DNA from: Tetracladium setigerum
Lineage: Eukaryota > Ascomycota > Leotiomycetes > Helotiales
Direction: 5' to 3'
Length of the DNA stretch: 64,000 bases
Assembly (NCBI GenBank): GCA_031472005.1
Contig: PZJY01000007.1
Span: 992,001 to 1,056,000, forward strand
Below are positions 56,589 through 64,000 of the stretch, piece by piece (position 1 is the first letter of the stretch; every line of letters begins with the position of its first letter). The notes under the pieces were generated by a model. The model was given only the letters and a program-made list of their open reading frames with translations, had not been told where the DNA came from and did not search any database. Made by a program: the position numbers and the translations under genes.

Positions 56589-58579
56589 TCACGAAATCAA
56601 TTGGGTTCCCTTCAATCTCCCGCCAACTTCCATTTTTGCCGTTCTGGCACCGAATTGTATCTTTATATTGTAGACTTAGTCCAAGCTCCAGTAGAGTAAA
56701 GGAATATGTGATTTCAGGAAAACTTACAGCTCTCTTCTTTTCCTGTGCCACAGAATGCATTCCTAGATTATATGCAAGAAGACGCAGAACTTTCTTGCCT
56801 GCTTCTATTTCTGGAATATCGTCTGATCCATCATCCACTCTATTATCCATCGATGGGAGTCCATATTTCTCCCAAATCGGACATTCAACCGCCCATTTCA
56901 CCAACGATTCATCCAGGTATGGAAATCGCGCTTCTCGTCCCCAATGCGAGATCACTCGATCATCGCGTCCTAGATTTCGCTTTCCAAGTCGGTTGACATC
57001 GAGTTCGAGCTCTTCCAGGAGACCTTCACAGCCATGTCTGCTAAATGCTGTGGCGTGTCGCGTATATCCACCGAATAATTCGTCGGCGCCGAGGCCGGAG
57101 AGGAGAACACGAGCTGGTGTTGAGTAGAGTGCTGATGAGTGATCGGTCTCATTTTGTGAGGATATTCCTGTCCCGCGTGCGGCGAAGTAGAGGGCGTAGG
57201 CGATGGAGAGGTCCATTTCTGTGTTGTGAGGGTGGATGAGGCCAACGACGGTTTCGCGATGGGCAATTGTTTCGGTGTATGGAACATTGACCTACAGACT
57301 ATTAGTGAAATCAGTATCTCAACTGAAGAAGTACTTACTGCAACGAATCGCCATATTCTCCCTGGACAGACAGTCATCAGCTCCTTGAAAGCTTTCCTGC
57401 CGGTTTCCCGGTCAGGGCATTTCTCGTATGCGGAAACATCGTCATCTTGTTTAGAGCTTTCACCATTCTCAATACTGCCCACTTGAACATCTGTATTCCT
57501 GATTCTTGTCTTCTTATTAGACTTGCCAGAATTGTTCGCTGCATTTTCGCAGCCTGCACAACTCTCGGATTCTCAAATGCAACATTGATCAAGTCAATAT
57601 GCTGATCCGGAGCCAGAATATCATGTGCCAATCTTGCAAGAACTGTGCAATCAAGTCCACCGGAAAATAGTATTGCTATTCGAACGTTGTGTTCTTGATC
57701 CAGCCCCGGCGGAACTGGAACGTTCAGCACCCTAAGTTTGAGTGATTGTGTCAGTTGCTCCAGCAAGAGTTGCACGGACGGAGAGCGGGTTTTCAGCACG
57801 CAATTTGCTTGAGGGAGAGTCTTATTAAAGATACCCAAAGATGGAGTCTGTGAAGTTCGTCAGTTCCTGAACGCAGAGGTCATACACTACACTCACGTAC
57901 ATACCAATGTCTTTTCCTCATCCCAGGAATACAACTTTGCAGGAATCAGCGGCTGCTTCAAAGACATATCATCTTGAATTCCTTGCCGCATCTCAGACAA
58001 AGAAATATGATAAATGCCATCGGCTTCAACCTCACACCACTCCCCAGCTAGCTCATCCGCAATACTAGCAAATTCCACGCCATCACCATCTCTCATCCTC
58101 ATCAGAAGCGACCGTCTCCCCAAACGATCCCTCCCATAATAAACTTGCTCATGAACCTTGTCCACAAAGAAAAAGGCAAACGGCCCCGTGATGCTTCGCA
58201 GCACCCTCAACGTCTCAGCTACAGCTTCTGTAACCGTAATATCATCCCGGGCAGAACTTGCCCGGGATAGAGATTCAAAAATGGCTTGGCCATCATTGAT
58301 GCCATCGACAGCGTCAGAGCCTATTTTCCAGGCTTCGCCGTTCCAGCAGAATGATGAATGCGTGGAGATGTCGACGAATGGCTGGGCTGTGATAGTACCT
58401 CCCCGTAGTGCCAGGACAGTGGAAGTAAGTGAAATCCAATATGAGTCTCCATTTTTGCAGTCGACCTGGACATGCTCATGTCCGATATGGTCTGGTCCTC
58501 TTTTGCGCAGGAGGTCCTGTAGTTTTGGATCTGGCTTCCTGTAGCCAGATGACGAGATTAACGCGTGAATACCACACAT
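56589..58579 (-). CDS. asparagine synthetase domain-containing protein (ASNSD1/YML096W type; one apparent frame break)
   Basis: Has the two-domain layout of asparagine synthetase B: an N-terminal Ntn-type glutaminase-like domain starting MCGIHALIS (Cys2 is the nucleophile position) with RKRGPDHIG, then an ATP-pyrophosphatase domain with the PP-loop LFSGGLDC. Further blocks: LINVAFENPR, VNVPYTETIAHREAV, LIHPHNTEMDLSIAYALYFAARG, VLLSGLGADELFGGY, ARFPYLDESLVKW and the C-terminus EKKRA/IQFGARTAKME. This is the ASNSD1 branch, whose enzyme activity is uncertain, not canonical Asn synthetase. Introns: 56661-56727, 57292-57338 and 57848-57904. About 606 residues. The frame breaks at T4/A4 57544-57547: VVQAAK must continue NAANNSGKSNKK. 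One more A restores 607 codons. It is divergent from SEM1 with 313 bp between starts. Confidence 0.9.
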
Positions 58580-58892
58580 ATTGTGACACTGAGCTTTTAC
58601 TCGCCATCAAATAGTAAAATTAATCTTATCCACAAATTGTTCGACGCGGTACAGTAACTTGGGTCGTTGATTTCAAGTTCCCTCGGTGGTTTTCTTTGAC
58701 ATTCTGCTTACATAAGTTGAATATGATATCGGCGTTAAGAAGCCAACTCCGACAAAGGCGATCGAGAGCTTCAACATATCTCAATCTACCCTGCCTACAA
58801 ACCACACCCTTTCACCTCCAAACGCTCCTCTACCACCACATCCCATACAATTCCTCACCCTCAAACACACACAACCCAGAGATACACGCACC
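58580..58892. promoter_or_regulatory. divergent promoter ASNSD1-like / SEM1
   Basis: 313 bp between divergent start codons. CA/CT-rich leader on the SEM1 side (58790-58890). No defined element. Confidence 0.35.
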
Positions 58893-59393
58893 ATGTCGTC
58901 CGCACCATCCAAAACCAACCCCACATCCGATCCCAAAAACGCCTCTACACCAGCACAAGACTCAAAGGCAACTGCTGCATTGGAGGAAGACGACGAGTTT
59001 GAGGATTTCCCTGTTGAGGGTATGTTTTTGGTTTTCCTTCGCTCCTACGGATAGTTTAAATTTAGGAGCAGAAAAGGAAGGAGAACAAGTGGCGGGATAG
59101 ACAGCTTGGAATTTGATACATGATAAAGGGCAAATGCTGACAATGCGCGTAACAAACAGACTGGCCACAAGAAGAGGCAGAGGTACCTGGAGACAGCGCA
59201 CATTTGTGGGAGGAGAGCTGGGATGATGATGATACGAGTGAGGATTTCTCGGCACAGTTGAAGTGAGTGCTTAATGATTTACTTGGTTTCCTTGTTTACC
59301 TCCTACGGGAACATAGAGAGTGGTCAGGCTGGCATGCTAATCTCAGTGTTTAGGGAGGAACTTAAGAAGGTTGAGGCGAGCAAGAAGCGCTGA
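58893..59393 (+). CDS. SEM1: 26S proteasome subunit Sem1/Dss1
   Basis: Small, acidic, intrinsically disordered protein of the proteasome lid; also found in TREX-2 and BRCA2-type complexes. 89 residues from three exons (introns 59020-59159 and 59263-59353). The N-terminus is Ser/Thr/Lys-rich. The diagnostic acidic-aromatic motifs are EEDDEFEDFPVEDWP and HLWEESWDDDDTSEDFSAQL. The C-terminal helix is KEELKKVEASKKR. Both intron joins recreate the conserved motif (VE/DW and QL/KEE), which makes the model firm. It is convergent with PGK, 252 bp apart. Confidence 0.96.
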
Positions 59394-59645
59394 GGATGGA
59401 GGAAGAAGGCAAATATACGGTCATCAACATAGGAGTTCACGGCGGTGGGATACGATACTTGTACACTGAGGAAGGGCACTAGCATGGCAAATTAAAGAAA
59501 AGAAAGGAACACATCACGACCACACAACGGTATCAATTTGCTTTCATGTGATAATAATATGTACGGTCTGGGGCTGGACGTTACAGACTGGCTCTGTTGC
59601 GGCCTTGGAGACAATCAGAAACTAGGTATCCGGGAACCCAGCAAT

Positions 59646-61061
59646 TTACTTACTCGAGAGAGCAGTAACACCGGGAAGTTCCTTTCCTTCCAACAACTCC
59701 AACGAGGCTCCACCTCCGGTTGAGACGTGACTCAACTTATCCTCAACACCGTACTTAGCAGCGACGGTAGCGGTATCACCGCCACCAATGATCACAATCT
59801 TTCCACTCTGTGCAGCATCGACGGCAGCATCAAGAGTAGCCTTTGTTCCCTTGGCGAAATTGTCGAATTCGAAAACTCCAGCTGGGCCGTTCCAGAGGAT
59901 AGTCTTGGCCTCAGCGATAGCCTCCTTGTAGAGTTCGATACTCTTGGGTCCGCAATCAAGTCCCATCCATCCATCTGGGATACCCTCCTCGTCGGTTGCA
60001 GCTCCAACCTTTGCATCCTTGGAGAACTTGTCGGCTGTAACGTAATCATTTGGAAGAACGATCTTGACACCGTTCTTCTTAGCCTTCTCAACGAGATCCT
60101 TAACCGTCTTGCTGCCAGCCTCATCGAACAGACTGTCACCAATCTTGACACCCTCGAGGGTCTTCTTAAATGTGAATGCCATACCACCACAGATGATCAA
60201 GCTGTCGACCTTTCCGAGAAGGTTATCGATCAATTGGATCTTATCAGAGACCTTGGCTCCTCCGAGGATAGCCAAGAAAGGACGTTGAGGCTCCTCAAGT
60301 GCCTTTGCGAAGTATTCGAGTTCTTTCTTCATGAGGAATCCGGATGCCTTTTGTGGGAGATCAACACCAACCATGGAGCTGTGAGCTCGGTGGGCAGTTC
60401 CAAATGCATCGTCTACACAAATTAGCTCAATCCCTTGCTTCTATATACTTGCAATACTCACTGATGTAGATATCTCCCAAAGCAGTCAAACCCTTGCGGA
60501 ACTCATCAACCTTGGCCTTGTCCGCCTTGACCTTCTTTCCCTCAGCATCCTTGGAGCTTCCCTCCTCCTCGGCATGGAAACGCAAGTTCTCCAATAACAC
60601 AACCTTTCCGTCCGTAGCCTTGTTCACAATGTCCTCAACCTCCTTGCCAACGCAATCCGGAGCGAGCTCAACCTTGGCTCCAAGGAGCTTCTCGAGCTCG
60701 GGGATGACTGGCTTAAGGGAGTATTTGGAGTTGACCTTTCCATCTGGGCGACCGAGGTGGGACATGAGGATTACGGATTTGGCTCCATTGTCAATCGCGT
60801 ACTTGATGGTTGGGACTGCGCCGGCAATTCGTTGAGGGTTGGTGACGTTCTTATCGCCGTCAAGGGGAACGTTGAAATCGACCTGATGAGGCAGTCCATT
60901 AGCAATGAGCAATCTTGTAGTCCAGAAGAGACTGGGATTATAATCTCGGCTTCGCCCATGTGGAATGAAGGAGATAGATAACAGCTGCAACTTACTCTGA
61001 TGAGGACTCGCTTGCCCTTGAGGTCAACGTCAGTGATGGAGAGCTTGTTGGAGAGAGACAT
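59646..61061 (-). CDS. PGK1: phosphoglycerate kinase
   Basis: Cytosolic glycolytic enzyme converting 1,3-bisphosphoglycerate and ADP to 3-phosphoglycerate and ATP. 417 residues, the usual length, from three exons (introns 60413-60461 and 60883-60995), with the frame intact throughout. Landmarks: MSLSNKLSITDVDLKGKRVLIR/VDFNVPLDG (substrate loop), SHLGRPDGK, LLENLRFHAEEEG, NDAFGTAHRAHSS, LAILGGAKVSDKI, GGGMAFTF-type ICGGMAFTF, WNGPAGVFEF, the nucleotide site IGGGDTATVAAKYG, and STGGGASLELLEG near the C-terminus. The 113-bp first intron follows codon 22. Confidence 0.98.
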
Positions 61062-61841
61062 GATTGCAATTGAAATCTTTTGAGGTCTTTCTGGTGATTT
61101 GGAGATGATATGAAGAGTTTTTCTTCAAGGAATAGGCTTTCGTGGGTGATGAGAGAGTCGGTGGTTATCAAAAGAAAGCAGGGCGTGGGTTGCCCTTGGG
61201 AAAAGCTCGACATTACCCCTCCAAACTTGGTGGGGTGATTGGCAACCGGGAATCTTCGCGCATCTTTGCCAAGAGAAGCAAAAGCGTAAGCGCTGTTTGA
61301 CGATATTGGTTGGGACATTTAAGGTCTGGAAGCAAATCCAAGAGCCGAGGGACGAATACTCCCGTGGTACAATAGTATCGATTAATTGGCTCTGAGGAAT
61401 CGGAATTCTACGACTGAAATCTGCACTACAGATCCCATGAGTATGTACCACGGGTCGTACCCGGACAACTACGAGCATTATTCAACAAGGAGAAAGCCCT
61501 TTGATTCTGTCCTTGATCTTGAAGTACAGTGATAATAGGTCTCACACGCTGATCTGACGAAGTTGACTCACCCGAGGAACAACATCAAGTATTCGATTTC
61601 TTTTCAATGAACCATCAAGATCTTGTCAAATAGACCCAACCAAACGCCAATATACCAAGCCCATTCAAAAACTCCTATCCATGTATGAAAAGAACGCTGC
61701 TCTTATTTTGATGCTCATATTCCGTTGTATACTTCACAGAAGCCTCTCTGGGCCAAAGCAAAGCAAATTTACGCCGGGTTCCCAATGCTCTATACCATGA
61801 TCCCAGACTAATCTCCCCTCTCCGGTCTGGCCGATATCAAT
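61062..61841. promoter_or_regulatory. PGK promoter region and Mpv17-like gene 3' flank
   Basis: 0.78 kb upstream of PGK (minus strand) and downstream of the Mpv17-like gene. Only short ORFs. No defined activator site can be assigned with confidence. Confidence 0.35.
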
Positions 61842-62726
61842 TTATGCCAATCTGATGTTAGGTGAAGAGGGAGCTGACCGGATTTCCATGGCATCCTCTG
61901 CGGCGTTGGATAGGGATAGGTAGGCTGTCCAGGCAATGCCTACTGTAGAGACGAATGGCTGGGGAGCAGTGTCAGTAGGAGAAACTTTGGGCTTTACGTG
62001 GAATCAAAACTCACAAGCTGGAATTGTAGCGGCATGATACGGAAGTTGATGATTTGGACCGCGGGCCAAACCAAGTAGTTGGCCTTGAGTGTTGGAATAT
62101 ACATATCGCGAAGCTTGTGGGTAACAGCTCGTTTTCCGCCACCCTCTGCAATCGTCATGACGGTGAAGAACGTAGCAATACCTAGTTGCAATCAGTATAT
62201 ATTCCTTCCACTTACTCAAGAGCAAGTAAAGTCATACCAACGGGGGCAAAGATCAATTGGTCAAACGCCACCATCTTCATCGCCGGCACCAACCCGCTCG
62301 ACTTGGTAATAGGAAACGCTCTCGACAAGAACGAGAACCACTTGTACTGCACAGGTGCCATCATGAACCCATACGCCATGAAGCGCGTCAACCTCTCGAA
62401 ATCGAATGGAGGCGGAAGGAACTTCGTATCCGGGATAAGCTCTGATTCCTGCAGAGGGTTCTTCCTATCCAACTCGTGGATCTCGATGGCCATGGTATCG
62501 TCTTTTGTGATGCCGCCCGGTTTCCGCAGCGCGCTGAGCCTGATCGATGTGATTGATTGTGCTACTGTATCTGCGATTCCTCCGAGGACGGCGTTCGATA
62601 TCATCATCGTAACCACTGTGGAAGCATTAGTAACAACCAAGAATCCCTTTCTGTGAAAGACCTGGAGGCGCGCGCACCTGGACGAGCAGCATAGTAGCTA
62701 TTGAACTTCGCTATCAATCTCGACAT
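61842..62726 (-). CDS. Mpv17/PMP22 (Sym1)-family membrane protein
   Basis: Small integral membrane protein of mitochondria or peroxisomes. 236 residues from four exons (introns 61959-62014, 62182-62237 and 62616-62677); the exons sum to a multiple of three. Family features: N-terminal YYAARP then TMMISNAVLGGIADTVAQS (TM1); DFERLTRFMAYGFMMAPVQYKWFSFL (the conserved R...YG....P..H/Y.W); MVAFDQLIFAPVG; the C-terminal signature LKANYLVWPAVQIINFRIMPLQFQL / PFVSTVGIAWTAYLS (W-P-x-x-Q-x-x-N-F). An insertion of about 35 residues between TM1 and TM2 (DRKNPLQESELIPDTKF) is charged. A 5' UTR intron upstream (GTGAGT at about 62850 to ATAG at about 62770) is likely. Confidence 0.93.
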
Positions 62727-63749
62727 GATAATACACTCTATGAAGAAAACGAGGAGATGAACTAGAGGCTATTTGTGCAATAGAGAATTAGCATACATGT
62801 CCAATAATTGCAAGTAGCACGGGTTGGGGCAGACAATCTGGACCAAACTCACCACTCTGCCGTAGATGTATTTGCTATTGATTGACCGCAGGATCCTTCG
62901 TCGCTGGATTTCAAAAGGGAGAGCCATGTTGGCAAATGTGTGGAATGGGTAGGAGGAGGTGAAGTGATGTTCGGGGTCCAAGAGAGGATGACGACAGTGG
63001 ATATTGGCCACCAGGTTTCACTCCCAATCTCACTGCGACCAGATAAGAACTTCCGAGATAGTCGTATCTATCTCATCGAAATTGTCCTTGCAACCGCTGA
63101 CGTTGTTTCGGGATGTTTTTGAAAGCAAATGAAAGAGACCGAATGGAGTTCTGGAGCTCTTGAATGCGTACAGTACTACAACACCCTTGTGTCCAGAGGA
63201 TGATGTTGCTCGGATGAAGATGAACCTCTGCCGCCATCACAAATTTACCCTACGGAGCATTCCTCTCTGGCTGGCTTCAATTTTGATCGGAATTCGAGGA
63301 TTCCCTTTCTCTTGCCGCTACACTCTACCTACATTTAATGTAACCACTATAGAAATTTTCAGGAGATTCATCTGTTTTCAATCCTGGTTTGTGTTCACAT
63401 CAGCATCAGAAATCGGGTTTGTTAGATTTGTCCCAATCGGTGATTATTATCTCTCAGCCGCCAAAGCAGCCAGTAAAAGTAACACAAACCCCAATTCGAG
63501 TGAAAAGAGCAATTTGGACATGAAATCTACAGTTTATCATGAAGGTGTGTCGATCTTCCCTCCTGCAGACCTCTGAACTAGACCTTTGCGTCTTTCTTAA
63601 CATCTAGCCATTAGCCTGATATCACATTGCAACTTTCGAAGGGAAGTTCTCAATTAACCAACGTGCATCCAACACAGCCAGTCACATTTGACAAGCCATT
63701 TTACCTAACTGCTGGTTTATTCCTCGAACTCACTGCCCTTTTATCTCAT
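62727..63749. other. right-end region without a firm gene
   Basis: Contains the promoter and likely 5' UTR intron of the Mpv17-like gene (62770-63010). A 138-codon plus-strand ORF (63160-63576) has one hydrophobic stretch but no recognised domain and no clear splice context, so it is not called. Confidence 0.3.
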
Positions 63750-63998
63750 CTATTTGTTGTTCCGCAACTCTATGATGTCGTTTTCTTTCTCGGAAAAATA
63801 CTCACTGCATGCTTCTTCACTCGATCCTCTTGAGCCTGTTTTGGCCCCTCTCAGACAGGAACCTTGATCATATGTGAGCGAGAAAGCCGTCCACGGCACA
63901 CGAAAGGCAAAAACCGATACAATATCAATAATATACCAGAAACCCATCAGAAGAATTGCACATATTATTCCTACTAAGCATAACCACAAGCCCAATCT
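63750..63998 (-). CDS. possible C-terminal fragment of a membrane protein running off the right edge
   Basis: The frame is open from the right edge and ends in a stop at 63750. It begins with a hydrophobic segment (LWLCLVGIICAILLMGFWYIIDIVSVFAF) followed by a polar, acidic tail. No start inside the window is secure. It could be the last exon of a membrane protein gene, or chance. No family recognised. Confidence 0.25.
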   Translation of the reverse strand, partial: RLGLWLCLVGIICAILLMGFWYIIDIVSVFAFRVPWTAFSLTYDQGSCLRGAKTGSRGSSEEACSEYFSEKENDIIELRNNK

Positions 63999-64000
63999 CC

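Noticed and set aside
63160..63576. 138-codon plus-strand ORF near the right end
   Set aside because: One weak hydrophobic segment only; no splice context, no domain, and it overlaps probable promoter sequence.

Overview
This window is nuclear DNA of a filamentous ascomycete (Pezizomycotina; perhaps Leotiomycetes, though that class call is only an impression). The evidence is spacing of one gene per 2-4 kb, introns mostly 45-60 bp long with GTRNGT donors, CTAAC/CTGAC branch sites and YAG acceptors, a U2 snRNA, an intron-bearing tRNA, and proteins typical of filamentous fungi such as Med16, Trs65, Iml2 and Zn2Cys6 regulators. I built the gene models by splicing by hand. In most models the exon lengths sum to a multiple of three.

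Layout. 1-6 kb: an Hst3/Hst4-type sirtuin (cut by the left edge), divergent from Mediator subunit MED16. 7-19 kb: nuclear and translation housekeeping genes, with CHD1 divergent from RLI1 (ABCE1) and PRP40 divergent from the TRAPPII subunit gene TRS65. 21.5 kb: a tRNA-Ile(AAU) that carries the normal anticodon-loop intron and a second insertion with the signals of a spliceosomal intron. 22.5-25 kb: a conserved-looking Ser-rich protein I cannot name. 25-31 kb: a long gene-free stretch, a GNAT acetyltransferase and an MFS sugar transporter. 32.7-35 kb: DNA polymerase X (POL4 type). 36-43 kb: two divergent Zn2Cys6 transcription factors. 43-45 kb: a type I membrane protein with three copies of a cysteine/tryptophan motif that I do not recognise. 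45-51 kb: a 778-residue unnamed fungal protein and a Vps9-type Rab5 exchange factor. 52 kb: U2 snRNA, followed by a 264-bp MITE-like inverted-repeat element. 53-63 kb: IML2, an asparagine synthetase-domain protein (ASNSD1/YML096W type), SEM1/DSS1, phosphoglycerate kinase and an Mpv17/PMP22-family membrane protein.

The dominant oddity besides the tRNA is a set of seven well-conserved genes (HST, RLI1, TRS65, POL4, a Zn2Cys6 factor, IML2, ASNSD1-like) that each read correctly only if one base is missing. Every one can be explained by under-counting a short homopolymer. This points to assembly deletions rather than pseudogenes, and it limits how literally any single frame break should be taken. 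An eighth candidate, in MED16, is better explained by a 41-bp intron.

Most genes are basic nuclear, trafficking or metabolic machinery: chromatin (sirtuin, CHD1, Mediator), splicing (PRP40, U2), ribosome recycling (RLI1), vesicle transport (TRS65, VPS9), DNA repair (POL4), the proteasome (SEM1) and glycolysis (PGK). The lineage-specific part is the 25-45 kb interval.
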